A stretch of 64,000 nucleotides of DNA from Camelus bactrianus (lineage: Eukaryota; Chordata; Mammalia; Artiodactyla; Camelidae): positions 35,976,501-36,040,500 of the forward strand of contig NC_133551.1 in the NCBI RefSeq assembly GCF_048773025.1. The letters run 5' to 3'. The notes under the pieces were generated by a model. That model had not been told where the DNA came from. It made no database searches and was given only the letters and a program-made list of their open reading frames with translations. Shown piece after piece: positions 1-11,720 of this stretch. Numbering within the stretch: position 1 is the stretch's first letter; each line of letters opens with the position of its first letter. Position numbers and translations under genes: made by a program.

Positions 1-140
1 CCTGGATTTAGCAATCCTTGTTTCGGAGCTTTCAAAATCCTCTCACTTTTATTACCTTAACTCATGGATTCACAGAGGACTGGCTCGGTGGTTCTCTGCT
101 GAATGTTGGGCATAGTGAACATGATTTGGGGGGAAAATGA

Positions 141-216
141 AATAGGTGAAGGTGTGGCAGAAACACAGCAGGGGGTATAAAATAGGTGAAAGTGTGGCAG
201 AAATACAGCAGGGGGT
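141..216. repeat. Tandem duplication, 40-base unit, about 1.9 copies
   Basis: The segment from 141 (AATAGGTGAA...) repeats from 181 with two single-base differences. It is a small local duplication in intron sequence, next to an L2 remnant. Confidence 0.9.
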
Positions 217-284
217 GATTCACTTTCCCTAAGAGCGGGGTTAAGTTTGGGTATGCCTCCATGGTGGGAGGACATTGGACCTGA

Positions 285-425
285 CTGCTGACGTGTGAGT
301 AGAACTGTCCAGGTGGGGCGGGATATGGAGGGGAGGGTGCCCCAAACAGAGCGAACAGCACGAGCAAATGCAAGGAGGTGAGATGCACGATGTGTTGAAA
401 GAGGCCAAGCGTCTAGTGTGAGACT
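285..425 (-). repeat. L2 LINE fragment
   Basis: The order 'gaacagca ... gcaaatgcaaggaggtgag ... gtgttgaaag' follows the reverse complement of the L2 region just before the 3' end. It is old and diverged; edges are approximate. Confidence 0.55.
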
Positions 426-654
426 TGTGGTGAGACAGAAGGGGGGAGCCATCTCGTACTCCCTACTCCACAGCCTCCACTTTATTTTCTTATCCCACAG
501 CTAGTTTCACTGAGGTGTTAATTTCACAAAATATATCTTGACAAAAGTACTAATACATTAGTAAGACCCTTATCTGGGGACTGTTTTTTGGTTTCTACAG
601 AAATGAACTGAATTGATGACAGGACATGGTATCATTGGAAGGGTTTCAGCACAG

Positions 655-886
655 AGCAGGACTTCCCAGCCCCAGCACTACTGACACTTGAGGCTAGGTA
701 ATTCTCTGTTGTGGGGAGTCCTGAGTCTTGCAGGATACTCAGCGGTGTCCCTGGCCTCTGCCCACCACATAACACACAGTTCCCCTTTTCCCAATGACAG
801 TCAACATGTCTCCTGACCTTGCCAGATGTCCCCTGGGGTGGGGGTGGGGGTGGGGAGGTGAAATCACCCCTGGTTGAGAACCACTG
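655..886 (+). mobile_element. MER5A-type hAT-Charlie DNA transposon fossil
   Basis: The copy is nearly full length: 'cactactgacacttg' near the start, 'ttgtggggagtcctg', 'ccctggcctctgcccac', 'atgtcccctgggg', and the terminal 'ggttgagaaccactg'. A short GGGGGT expansion (about 835-857) has grown inside it. Non-autonomous and old. Confidence 0.85.
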
Positions 887-889
887 GCA

Positions 890-1180
890 TAAAAAATAAG
901 AACATGAGCTTTGGAGTCACAATCAAGTTCAAATCTTGCCATGACACTAGTTATGTGATGGTGGAAATGTTACTCTTTCTGCCTTCAATTTCCTCACATA
1001 CAGAATCAGAAATAACCTCTGCTTCTCTGTGGGAAGCAACAGATAAAGTACGTGAATTGCTGGGCAGAGTACACGGCACATGGAAGGCAAGTAAGAAATG
1101 GTCATAACAGTGGTGGTACCAGTAAGAATAGAGGGTCTCTTATAGCTGTTTTATCAAGAATGTTGCTGTTATTATTATTA
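890..1180 (+). repeat. MIR SINE
   Basis: The core reads 'gagctttggagtcac...caagttcaaatcttgcc...' and passes through 'tttcctcacatacag' to a TTATTATTA-rich tail near 1170, following the MIR consensus from its head to its tail. Confidence 0.8.
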
Positions 1181-1627
1181 GGAAAAAAGCCTAACTGAAG
1201 CTTAAAGGTTACGATGAATAAATAAATTCCATTTTACCAAGAAGCAATAATAGGGCAAAAAACGTTGCAATGACATGACAGACATCACTTTCTCTAGGAA
1301 TCTTTTTATAATTCTTCAAGCTCAATTTTGTGCCCATTCTATATTTTTCCAAAGCCTTACATACTTGTAACATATAACAACATTGTTTATTTAACGTTTA
1401 TTCTCTTTGCTAGACTACAAATTCCCAGAAGTCCAGTTCTCTCTCATAGTCACCTTATATCCCCATCAACCCATAAAGTGGGTCATCACAAATAGATAAA
1501 TATTTATCAAAAGACTTATTTTTAAATACGTATTTTTTTTAATACTTGTTACTTGCTCCAATGATATTTTAAGGGTCAAATTCAAGGGTACGTTTGATCA
1601 CATTTTAACAGGTATGCCATTCCATAC

Positions 1628-1763
1628 AGCACAGTGAATAGAAGTGTGAGCTCTGGAATCAGAAAGTGTGGGTTTAAGTCATGCATTTACCACTTACTAA
1701 CTGTGTGACTTTGGGTGAGTTAGGTAGTCTTTGTGAGCCTCGCTGTTTCATTTGATAAATGGA
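1628..1763 (+). repeat. MIR SINE
   Basis: 'gtgagctctggaatcagaaa...cttactaactgtgtgacttt...gagcctc' matches the MIR core in the plus direction. The microsatellite that follows begins directly at its truncated end. Confidence 0.85.
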
Positions 1764-1766
1764 GTG

Positions 1767-1800
1767 AAAGAAGGAAGGAAGGAAGGAAAGAAGGAAGGGA
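1767..1800 (+). repeat. (AAGG)n microsatellite
   Basis: An imperfect AAGG/AAAG tandem run directly after a MIR copy. Confidence 0.9.
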
Positions 1801-2184
1801 GAAATTCCAAATCTTCATTTTGCTTCTGCATCTCGGATGAACAATTTAAGCCAATTCAACATCTGGCCCAGAGGAGCAATTTGAGCCAAATCAAAATCTG
1901 GCGAAGAACCCAGTATCTGGAATCTGAGAGTGATGCTAAACCTAGGCACGACGTTTGCTCCTGACCAACACTTGCCAATGTGACGGAACCGCACAGGACA
2001 CCAGTTTCCAGGCGTGCAGCCCTGGATCGGGGAGTCCTCAAAACAGCTCTTTTGCTTCATGGAGAACTGAATCAGGTGCACCTACTCCTGGGAAGTGGAG
2101 AACTGTTTCAGGTATAGGGACAGTTGCCTCTGTCGTGAGAGGTGACTACGTTTCTCAGTTGAATGTCCATCCCTCATGAAGGGG

Positions 2185-2345
2185 ATGCCATTCATTCAGT
2201 CATTCACTCATTCACTGACTATGCTCACGTTAATAGTCCTCCACATGTAAAGCACGGTGCTGGTTGCTGGGATGTAAGAATGAAATGGCAGGGGGCTTAC
2301 TCTCTAAGAGTGTACAAACTAGCCAATGAGGCAAAGTTGCACACT
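2185..2345 (-). repeat. L2 LINE 3'-end fragment
   Basis: It starts with 'cattcagtcattcactcattcactg', then 'gcacggtgctggttgctgggat', the reverse complement of the L2 3' end (ending in ATTCATTCA-type repeats). Confidence 0.65.
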
Positions 2346-3289
2346 CAAACCTAGGTGACGTGTATAGTAATAGAGGCAAGTCCCAGACATCCCGGGAGGG
2401 AGAGGAAGGAGTGCTTAGGTCAGCTGGGGGGCTAGGGAAGGCACCCAGATGAGATGGCCCGGGATTCCAGATGTGGTGGAGAATCAGGAGTTGGTCTGAT
2501 AGAGAAGAACACTGGCCGGGGAGAGGGGAGGGAGCGCCTGAGACAGAAATCAGGCTGTTATTGCCTTTCAGGACAGCTGGGCTGCCAGAGCCAAGAACAA
2601 ACCTGGAACAAAGTTAATCCTATTTTTATAAGCTAGAAAAATATCAGCAGCAGGAGCCCTGGCCAGAACCACCCCCACAAAGAGCAAACAAAGCTCCTCC
2701 TATCTCCTGGCTGTCTACTGGAGAACTTACTAACCAGCACCTTAGGTACAAAATGTTCTTTTATCTGTGATTTTCTTTTATTCCCACAAGGTCCTTCCTC
2801 TTCTTTCTTTCAAAACTGGAAAAAGCACGAGTTGAGTTACACTTGCTTCTTTGATCTTTATTCTCCAGTCCCAGGCTTCCCCAGAGAGTCCAGGAGTCTT
2901 TCTCTGGAGCAGAACGCTTACCCCTCCTACCCGCCTGAATGTGGGGGCCATGGTGGGTAAGGCCAGGTCAGCACTTGTAGGGACCATGAACATCAGGGTT
3001 GGTTTGTGTGAGGCCTGGATGGCATCCAGTTCCAAAGATAGACTCTGAACCTAACACTTGGAGATCTCTTAGCAGAGAGTTTATCTAACCATATTGTGAG
3101 GTTGTTCGTGACCTCAACCTTTACAGAATCTTAAAATAGTGAATCCTGCATTCTGTACAAAGAGTATTAGGGAAAGAAATCTAGGGCAGATTCAAGGAAG
3201 GCAGGTAAAGTCCAGAAGCCTGGGATTCTTCCTCAACTGCCGATGCAAAGAGAGGACAGTTCTGAAAAGTCACTCAGAGAACTTCCATT

Positions 3290-3575
3290 TACAAAGCTCC
3301 TACTTTGTGTCAGGCACCGTGATTCGAGAGTGAGAAAATCCAAGAAAGATACCTCATTGTCGTGTGCCTACCGTGTACCAGACGCTACGCCAGTGTGGCT
3401 TTACCTATTGACATCTTTAGTTCTCAGAACACCTCTGTGAGAAGGGCACTGCTGTCTTGTATTGAGAAAACTTGGAAGTGTGAAGAGGTAGGATATTTGG
3501 TCCAAGGTACACAGGTAGGAAGAATAAGAATTTAAACCCAGATCTTCAGACTCCAAGTTCACAGACCTTGCTGCA
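3290..3575 (-). repeat. MIR SINE pair or fragment
   Basis: 'ctaccgtgtaccagacgcta', 'ttctcagaacacctctgtgag', 'ggtccaaggtacacaggtagg' and 'tttaaacccagatcttcag' follow the reverse complement of MIR. A similar 'aagctcctactttgtgtcag' just before suggests a second truncated piece. Confidence 0.65.
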
Positions 3576-4764
3576 GCATTATGATATGCCTCAGGGGCTG
3601 GTTGTCTCAAACCCATACTATGAAGTTACAAACATGCAGGCCAGGAGAGAACAATCAGAATGTTCTCTCCAAAAGGTGTGGGGCTTTGGACACTCTGTTC
3701 ACTGCTGTAATAACCAGTGCCTAGACCAGTAACTGCCATATATGTAAGCATTCAAAATACCTATCTTTTGTGACTACATGGTTGGATGGGTGGATGACCT
3801 CTTCAAGACATCCAGACCTCTTTTCCTCTACATCCTGAAAAAGGCATAGGCAGGGTAGGAAATGAGGGAATATGTGCTCCCAGGCCTCCTCTGTTTCCCA
3901 GACATCCTAGCCCTAAACTGGCGGTGAGGTGAAGGGAGAGGTGGAGGTCTAAGAAGGATGCAACTTGGTCAAAACTGTTAAGTAGGTCTTTACTGACCCA
4001 CAGTTGCTGAGAATCGCCCCCCTGTGCCTCCTCGGACACTGCTGGCCTTGAGGTTCAACCTGTTAAGAATCCAAGGTCCTAGTCTCTCTTTCCGCTTAAA
4101 GAACTTAATTTGGAAAATACACAGGAAACTCATTCATGTAAGTGCACTTATATTTTTTTTAATGGGAACAAAAAAATCTCAAAGCTTCTAAAGGTAAAAT
4201 TTCTGTCCCTGAACAACTCTGATTTAGGAAAAGAGGAGGGTCATTTAATGGCCTGGATTCCTCTCAGTGCAATTCAGCCTACACTCTCTGAGTGTCTACA
4301 AGGACCAGGCACCACAGCCTCTCCTCCCAGAGGGCATAGTGGGTCCTGGGCCCAAGTAAGAAGGCATGTTCGGCTTGTTCCCGAGGGAGGTCTGGGAAGC
4401 TGACCAGGGAACCAGAGTCCTCAAAGTTCCCAAGGTGCTGTCCTCTTTCTTTCAGCACGTGGTGGTCCAAGCCAAGTGCTTGTCACCTGGGTGGGGATGG
4501 ATGGCTGTCACTGCTGCCTTAGGGATAACTGGAAAAGCATGATGGGGGAAGCTTCCCTGACTTCCAACATGATATGGGATGTCAGGATTACTAGGAGACA
4601 AGACACTCCATGTCTGTCTCGACCCCAAGTTCTCTTTGTGCCTGTTCCTAAAAACTAAAATCACGACATTCCAATCAAAAGCACCTATGACCCACATAGA
4701 AAAAGGACAGAAACGCCCTTGCCTATAATCAACATTGTCTACCATTCAACAACCCATCTGAAAT

Positions 4765-5420
4765 TATTGGTTGCTTACTATTTCTCAGGCATAGTGTTAG
4801 ATCCTGAACACATAAAGATGAATAAGACAGACATGTCCACAGATAGTTAAGAGCTATTCTGCTCTGAAAGTCCAGACACCACACAGAAGAAATAGATACA
4901 GCTTAATAATCTGCTACATAAGGAAATGGATTAACTTTCACTCTATGGATTAGGGCCATTTCACCTTATTCTTAGCTTATTGTGACTTTATTCATTTAAT
5001 CAATGTATCAAGCAACTGTAAGAACCAAACACAGGGCTCAACACAGTTTATACAAGATGAATAATATAATGCCCCTGCCTTCGAGGAGCTTACAGTCAGT
5101 CCAGTGGAAAAGACAAGCAGATAGAACAGCAATTATAACACAACCATCTCTTCCATAGGGATAGGTAAAAGTTCTGAAAGAAGTATAGCTCAGAGACTTT
5201 GAAAGAAATCTAAGTATTCCATGGAAGTCTACATGGAGGAGAAAGCATCGAAGACAGGTCTTCAAGATAGAGCAGAAGTTAGCTAGTGGGCAACACATGT
5301 GCAAAGACCCGGCGGTGACAATGCCCAGACAGAGTCCCGGGAGTACAGCTCCTTGTAAGCATTTGGTAGATAACTCTAGGCTATAAATGAGGTATGGACT
5401 AAAATATCTTTCAAAGCTTT
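4765..5420 (-). repeat. L2 LINE fragments
   Basis: Two adjacent minus-strand L2 3'-end segments: 4765-4900 ('ggcatagtgttagatcctg...') and 4985-5420 ('attcatttaatcaatgta...ccctgccttcgaggagctta...gcaacacatgtgcaaagacc'). The second reaches well into the L2 upstream region. Confidence 0.65.
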
Positions 5421-5744
5421 TTTGACTACAACCCATAGTAAGAAATTCACTTTTATCATGGCCCAGTATACACACAGACACATACAATGGCTATAAAAAC
5501 GTAAGTTCCCCAAAAAAATGCTTACCCTTACTATATGAGGCATACTCCGATATTTTCTACTCTGGTCAGCCCATTCTATTCTGAAAATCCAATGGTCATA
5601 ATCTAATAAATTGGTCTCATGAAGTATGAACCATAATTTTAAAAGAAAAGCTGTTAGAAAGAAAGACTAGGAAAAGATACAGCTGTTGTTGAAGTGAGAA
5701 ATACTGAGAATCTGAACAATGCACTCCCTCCACCCAAAAATACA

Positions 5745-5935
5745 CTGCAATAAGGATGAAGAAGAGGATAGAGTCATCACACTTTACTGTAAACCTTGTC
5801 TCATTGTCTGTCTTCCATTTGGGAAAGAAACCTTGGGCTTTTTTTGTTTGTTTTTTAAATTAAATTCGCTCTCCCCTAGTACCATGCCTGGGACATACTA
5901 AGCATTCAGTGGGTCTTTGATGAATGAATAAATGC
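5745..5935 (+). repeat. L2 LINE 3' end
   Basis: 'tagtaccatgcctgggacat...attcagtgggtctttgatgaatgaataaatg' is the L2 3' terminus in plus orientation. Confidence 0.7.
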
Positions 5936-6412
5936 ATACAGGAATGCCAGGTTGGAGAGTTACTTAGAAGATGAAATCAAGAATGCACCCAAGTAACTGG
6001 GCATAGGGTATAAGCCAAACAGATCATGAAAATAAAAATTAGACTTGGAAGGGTTTTAGAGTATCTGCAGAAAAAACAATACAGGTAAAGATACCATCAC
6101 TTATGTGATAGCTGAAAGTTAACGTACTTTTCTTAAATTTTCAGTAACCTAAAGAACTATCCAGTTATTTATTCAGGTCTTTTTTTCCTATTATTTCACA
6201 TAGAGAAATCAATAAAATTATAAGTGAATTCTATAGTTGATGAAAAGTTATAATTCTAACCAAATGCTTTACTGTAAAAAGGCTTTTCTTTACTGTATTT
6301 CGAATCACCAGCTCTCCCTCTTTGCTTTAAAAACAGAAATGGGAGTGTCTTCGGTTCTGGGGAGTATTGGTTTGAACACAATGTTGGTGGTGGACATGGA
6401 GTCAGAGATTAC

Positions 6413-6541
6413 CTAGTCCTCCTGCGTGGGCATCAATGAGTGAAGCTGCTACTGCAATTCCGGCAGGAAGGCCAAGGTCCTTTGCTGCCTCTGGGGTGAG
6501 CCCATTTCCAAGAGAAGCTCCAGGAGGCAGCACTTGGTTTC
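6413..6541 (-). CDS. FGGY: FGGY carbohydrate kinase, internal exon with the active-site Asp
   Basis: This 129-base exon encodes about residues 224-267 of FGGY. Minus-strand translation gives [20 protein letters not shown], then [20 protein letters not shown], then GL, with split Gly codons at both ends (both introns phase 1). The joined junction with the upstream exon reads S-K-I-G-N-Q-V, as in the known protein. The LIDAHAGG motif belongs to the second FGGY lobe; its Asp sits where sugar kinases of this family have the catalytic base that activates the hydroxyl receiving phosphate. The acceptor AG (6542-6543) follows the T-rich tract TATTTATTTTTTCTC and the donor at 6411-6412 is GTAATC. The frame is open. 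The product likely converts D-ribulose to ribulose 5-phosphate using ATP. The next exon, expected to begin V-I-G-A-D-V, is not within the remaining 6.4 kb. Confidence 0.96.
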
Positions 6542-7224
6542 CTGGGTAGACATGAGAAAAAATAAATACCTGTCAGTTTGAAAAACACAAAAGCAAACAG
6601 AAGGTTTTCTTAAGAGAACCTCTCTGCCCTCTCCCCTAGCCTCTGCCTTTTCTCAACTTCATGAAGATAGAAACCATGCAGCCACAGAGAGTCCCTGTGC
6701 TCACGGTGACTTGGGTGTATGTCCTTGGTTCCTATAGGTCATGCTCTGGGGTGCTTTACAAAGCCAAGAGCACTAAGGCACCTTTCAAATCAGAGACAGA
6801 TTCCATTTATGGGAAATTCCAACAGATATAAACACAGTGGCCTCTTGAAGACTAGGTTAAAAGGGTCAAACTGTACCAAATGAGCTTCCTAACACAGAAG
6901 CTTTATCAGCATACCTTACACATCACACACACACATCCATACACGCTCCCTGATTAACATATATTCCCAAGGAAGTTGAGAAAATTTACTTATGTACTTG
7001 CTTTCTGTCAGAAGATAAGAGAGGGAATTATTTTGTTCCAATAAAGAATTTTTTAAAAGTGTTTGTCAGTTGTAAAAGACAGCCCAGTCTAAACTTTGCA
7101 AACTCGACAAGCCAGCTACTTGTTCAACCACACAATACAATTTGAACGATGCTCTTTGGGGTTGTGCAATGCAGTGACCCTGATATTTCCAATGACCTTG
7201 AATTCCTGCAGTCAGTTGGGCCTT

Positions 7225-7345
7225 CAGTTAAGAATTTATTGATTGTCTTGCTTTGTGTGGGCACTGTGGCTCTGTAAAAGGCAGTCCTTGCCCCCAACCT
7301 AGTTAGGGAGATGAGATCAAGACACAGAGAACCATGTAAGTCCGA
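7225..7345 (-). repeat. L2 LINE 3'-end fragment
   Basis: 'aatttattgattgtcttgc...gggcactgtggctc...cagtccttgcccccaac' reads as a diverged reverse complement of the L2 3' end. Confidence 0.5.
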
Positions 7346-7794
7346 AGAGAATGAAGTGATCCATCTGCTCCTAGGTGTTTAGCAGAACCTGAGTGCCCCT
7401 CCCCCTCACCAAGGAATTTAGAATAAGTATTTCTGCACTGCAAGGAGGGGGTGGGGGTGGACCCATATATACGCTAAGATCCCCCTGAGCTCCAGGAGAC
7501 TCAGATCCTGAAAGTGTGCCATTTGTTCAATGCTAAAATTCCGACCACTTGTTAATTGTTCCATGCAGTTCCAGGGATGGGCAGAGGTGCTTCAGGACTT
7601 CAGTGGGTGGAAGAGAGGGTGAGGATTAGAGGGAGACAGAGGGTGAATGGCTCACTGATCTCCTCTAACTGAAAACAGAATACCTCCACAACATCATTTT
7701 TACCCATTTATCAAATTTTATCCAATTTGAAAAAGCTTAGCTAAAAAGAGGAAGCAGAATAAGACTGAAACCACTCCATGGCTTCTAGAGCTTC

Positions 7795-8290
7795 CTTGTT
7801 CAATATGGTAGCCACTAGGCACATGTAGACGGAACATGTGAACTGTGGCTGGAGTAACCAAGGTGCTAAATTTTCCACTTAATCTCATTTTCACTCATTT
7901 CCATTTCAATTTAAAAACTGATACTCAATTCAGTTACTGAAAAACTTTTACTTATGTTTGGAACAACTTGGGTGCACAAATCTACTTTTTCAATGTTAAT
8001 TTAAGAAATCCAAATCAAGTATTCACAGTGAAAATTTAGAGTCTGAATGGAGACATACTAAATGGAAAATACATACCAGATGTCAAAGATTTCATATAGA
8101 AAAATGAATGTAAAATATCTTACTAATAATTTTAGATCAATTATATATTGAAACAATATTTTGGATATATTTGGTTAAAATCAGATATATTAAAAATTAA
8201 TTTCACTTGTCTTTTTACTTTCATGTGGCTACTGGAAAATTTTAAATTACATATGTGGCTCGTACTACATTTCTATTGGACAGCACTGAT
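7795..8290. mobile_element. hAT-type non-autonomous DNA transposon fossil
   Basis: The left end 'ttgttcaatatggtagccac' and right end 'gtggct...tttctattggacagcactg' form imperfect inverted repeats, and the AT-rich centre includes 'aaattaatttcacttgtctttttac'. This is the common mammalian family with termini of the type CAGTGCTGTCCAATAGAA. I cannot name the subfamily with certainty. Confidence 0.7.
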
Positions 8291-8464
8291 TGGGAGGATA
8301 AAGGCAAGATGCTCAAATATGGGGTAGAGAGCACAGAGAACCTCTAGTCTGCTTTGAATGCCCAGACAGCAGAAACCTGCAGGGGAGCAGCGCCCTTAGC
8401 TGTGGATGGTCTGGCTCTGGACAGCATCTTAATCACGTCACTTTGTCTAGTATCTAGCACGTAA

Positions 8465-8700
8465 CAGGTAGCATTCCCTTTCACTGAGCACTTCTGTGCC
8501 GTGGGCCACGCTAAGGACATAGGCATTTTCTCACTTCCTTGTCACAATAACCCTATGGGAACTTTCCCTATGTAGGTTCCATTACTGTCCCCATTGCACA
8601 GATGGATGAGGAAAGTCAGGTTCATACTGGGAAAATAAATTCCCCACAGTCACACAGCATACGTGTTGGAACACAGGCCATGGACTCCATGCTGCTGAAT
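8465..8700 (-). repeat. MIR SINE
   Basis: 'cacaataaccctatgggaac', 'ccattgcacagatggatgag' and 'cacagtcacacagcatacg' are the reverse complement of the MIR body and core. Confidence 0.85.
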
Positions 8701-9079
8701 ACCAAACAGACATTCTTATTCTTTACATTTTGGTGCAGCTTCGAAGTGATGAAGATATCCAGAAAAGTATATTTAGAACAAACGCTATGTATATGTAAAA
8801 ACTGGCACCATTTAGAAATCATGCCCACTACATTCAGTTTTTTTTAAAGGGGTTAATTTTCATAGGAAGGTCAAAGGGGGAACTCCTGTTCCACCTTCAT
8901 CCCCAATCTTCACAAACAGAAAGGCTACAATTTTTATTAAAAAACAAACAAACAAAAATGGTTTGGAAGAGAAAAAGGGTAGGGTACTCTTTCAAGTCTT
9001 CTGGACAGTAATTTAGAAAGAATCCTTGGCTGGTGAGGTGCAGAGAGAGCTCTGGGCTTTCAGCCAGAAGATCTGGGTT

Positions 9080-9420
9080 CAAATTACATGCTGGAGGCAC
9101 ACAGGTGGATTTCCCAGCAGAGGAAGCGCCTTGAGCAAAGGCCAGGAAAGAAGGGAAACCGCCAACAGGGCTGAGTGAAACTGGCACATAAGCTGGGGTG
9201 GGGCCCAGCAGAGGGTAGAAAAGGCAGATAAGGTTGAAGAGCAAAGTACGGAAACCCAGACTAAGGTGTTTAAATTTATCATGAAGACCAATACAAGCTT
9301 CTGAAAGAGCATTAAGCCAGGGAGTGAGGTGACTGGATTTGCATCTTTTTAAAGATGTCTCCTGCAGCATTGTAGCAGACGACAGAATCTGGTAAGGGAA
9401 AACAGTGGTGTAGCTATCTC
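9080..9420 (-). repeat. L2 LINE fragment
   Basis: 'cagcagaggaagcgccttga', 'gagcattaagccagggagtg' and 'aggtgactggatttgcatc' match the reverse complement of L2 upstream of its 3' end. The open frames read here are chance products of this fossil. Confidence 0.6.
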
Positions 9421-10577
9421 AGTAACCAAAGAGAAAAGAGGGGGGCCTTCATTAAGGTTATTGGCAGGTAAGGTACAGAAACAGAGGCAGATATGAGAGA
9501 TTTTGTGGCGCAAGAAATGGCAGGTCGTAGTGGTTGCTTGGATACAGGGAGTGTGGTAGACAGGGAGACATCGCCACCAGGATCCCCATTAAGGATGAAC
9601 TTGCTTCCCGATGCAGGGTCGGGGGCAGGGCAGGGCAGGGCAGGGGGAGGCAGTCAGCAGACAGCCTCCAGCTGCCAGCTCCTTCCGGCCGCCTTGACGA
9701 GGTGATGCTTTTCCCAGGGTGGCCACACCTGGAGACTCAACAGAGTAGAAGCAGAGGGCTGATGGGCACCACTCATTCCAGAATACCCTGCTGGGTCAGA
9801 CAAGGTGTTGTGGGACTTCATCACGTTTGACTTCTCCCTCAGTCCAGTCCTGTTCCCTCCCCCTTCCGTTCACAGATGACAACACATAATAACCATCTTA
9901 TACCCCCAAATCTGTCTCAGCATCTACTTCCAAAGAACCCAACCTAGGGCAGTGAGCCAGGCTTTCTCCTCAATCCTGTGGTCTAGGAATGAAAATAAAT
10001 ATGCACAAAGATTAACACGCTCTTGTGAACAGGAACCATCTTCAGGAATAGTCTACCTGGACCCCAAGTGGGAAGAAGCTTTGTTTAGCTAGAGCCCAAA
10101 AGGAAACAGCTTGGCATAAGACAGGATGATAGAAATAGGTGGGAATCTCTGAGAAATCATCCCAGGAGATCACACTTTATCAGCCAGAGGCGCACTGAGG
10201 GGACCAGAGGAGCTGTCACAAGCAGGTGGTTAGTGTGTCTTGACAACTTTTCCAGAAATAATCCTCCTTTTGCTCTTCTTTCACCATAAAATTAAATTAA
10301 TCACAGCGTCAGTTTTCCCAGACCTAATCAGAACTTCACAGTCTTGGCATTTGTGGTCTCTTCCTTTCTTCATTTAACCATTTATTTGTGCATTTTAGCA
10401 AACATTTTGATAACAATGGTAATGATGATGGTCCCATATAATTTCCAGTACCCTGTGCCAAGATCTAGGCCCTGGGGAATAAGTGAAAGAGAAGCCTTTG
10501 ACCCCAGAAGGCTCACACAGCGGTCTGTGCACACCAAGGCTCTCAAGATAGTGGATAAAACGCTCTAAAGGTGAAGT

Positions 10578-10674
10578 AGGGGGGAGGATATAACTCAGTG
10601 ATAGAGCACATGCTTAGCATGCATAAGGTCCTGGGTTCGATCCCCAGTACCTCCGAACAAATAAACAAACAAAG
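10578..10674 (+). repeat. tRNA-Ala-derived SINE (camelid vic-1 type)
   Basis: The head 'ggaggatataactcagtgat' is an RNA polymerase III A box, and 'ggttcgatccccagtacctcc' a B box plus acceptor-stem strand; between them 'atgcttagcatgc' is an Ala (AGC) anticodon arm. A short A/C-rich tail (AAATAAACAAACAAAG) follows. Near-identical flanks AAAGGTGAAGT (10567) and AAAGGTGGAAT (10675) look like the target-site duplication. This family marks the sequence as camelid. Confidence 0.92.
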
Positions 10675-10762
10675 AAAGGTGGAATGTGCCTGGTAATCCT
10701 GGACAGCAAGGGTTGGGTGGCCAGAGGGAATGTAGGAAATCAAGATGAAGGTGACATTTAAG

Positions 10763-10790
10763 TCTGGAAAGACAGGTCTGGAAAGACAGG
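10763..10790 (+). repeat. 14-base perfect tandem duplication
   Basis: TCTGGAAAGACAGG occurs twice back to back (10763-10776 and 10777-10790), a recent small slippage product. Confidence 0.95.
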
Positions 10791-11369
10791 CGGCCCGTTG
10801 CTGGTTTCAGTATCAAGAGTGCTTAGGGAAATGGATGCCATTAGAGAGAAAAGTAGGTTCACTGTAGGGAGCTCCAAAGGGCACAGAGTGTTTAAGGTGC
10901 TCAGTATGTTGGCAAAAAGGGCCCCAGGGAGGAGGGGAGACTTGTGGCCCCTTGGACAAGGGAGGCAGCAGGGGACCTCAGGCAGGGCCACCCAAGGCAA
11001 TGTGGCCCTGAGGACCCACAGCTCTGAGCTCTTTGATTTATTATTTAAGGAGATAAACCTGCAGTATAGAGAAAGGCTATGACGGGAAATCGTTTTTATC
11101 TTTAAAACAATCAGGCCAACTGAAAAATGCAGGCTGCAAAACCTTATGGGGAGATGACTTCTTTTTAAGAACAACAACAAAGATGGAGATAGACTTATTT
11201 GTAAAATAGATTCCTAGGGGGAAAAATATAGAGAACAGGTTTTTCTCTGGATAGAGAAATTATGATCTTTTTTTCTTTTTACTAACCTGTATCTTCTAAT
11301 TATTCTACCTTGAACATATGTTTCTTGTGTAATATTTTTGAAGGCATTCCCCCCCTTAAATCTGTGCAG

Positions 11370-11720
11370 GGTGAATAAATTAGGGCACATGTATTCAGCA
11401 GAATCTTTTATAGCCATTAAAACGAATGAGGAAGAATTAAGGTATGGATTTAGAAGGGAGTCTAAGATAAATTAAGTGAAAATGGCAAGATGCAGACTAG
11501 TATTCAGAGCATGACCCCATTTGTGAATTTTGTTAAAGGACACAGAAATGTAAGCACATACACTTCCAGAAGAAAGTCCTAAAAAACATGCAGAGTGTTG
11601 TTGGAGTGGGGACTGGGACCCTGGGCACGGTACTCTTTTCTGACATTTGTGTTTCTTCTGTACCCTGGCCTTGTATTTCTTTTGTGATCCAAACGAACTA
11701 GTTAAGTTAAAATAAAAGCA
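11370..11720 (+). repeat. L1ME-type LINE 3' region
   Basis: 'tttatagccattaaaacgaatgagg', 'atggcaagatgcagactagtattc', 'ccccatttgtg' and 'gactgggaccctgggcac' follow the old L1M 3' untranslated region in plus orientation, ending in an A-rich stretch. Confidence 0.75.

Larger units (their letters stand above)
1..6412 (-). other. FGGY: FGGY intron downstream of the 6413-6541 exon (partial)
   Basis: This is the 5' part of the next intron, cut by the window edge. It carries L2, MER5A and MIR fossils and two small tandem repeats listed separately. Between about 2.4 and 3.3 kb and between 3.6 and 4.7 kb I see only unique sequence with short chance open frames. No match to the following FGGY exon was found. 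Confidence 0.85.

Noticed and set aside
2195-2220. Short tandem CATTCA-type repeats considered as a CRISPR-like or regulatory array
   Set aside because: They are the usual ATTCATTCA tail of L2 3' ends and recur at 49.7 kb and elsewhere; no spacer structure.
53-6412. Next FGGY exon (V-I-G-A-D-V-R-G-H-G region)
   Set aside because: Searched by expected peptide on the minus strand; nothing similar found, so it must lie outside the window.
9079-9370. Minus-strand open frames of 77-157 codons
   Set aside because: They overlap an L2 remnant and show no domain, signal or splice support.
10578-10650. A tRNA-Ala gene
   Set aside because: The cloverleaf is imperfect, an A/C-rich tail and target-site duplication follow, and two sister copies exist; it is a SINE.
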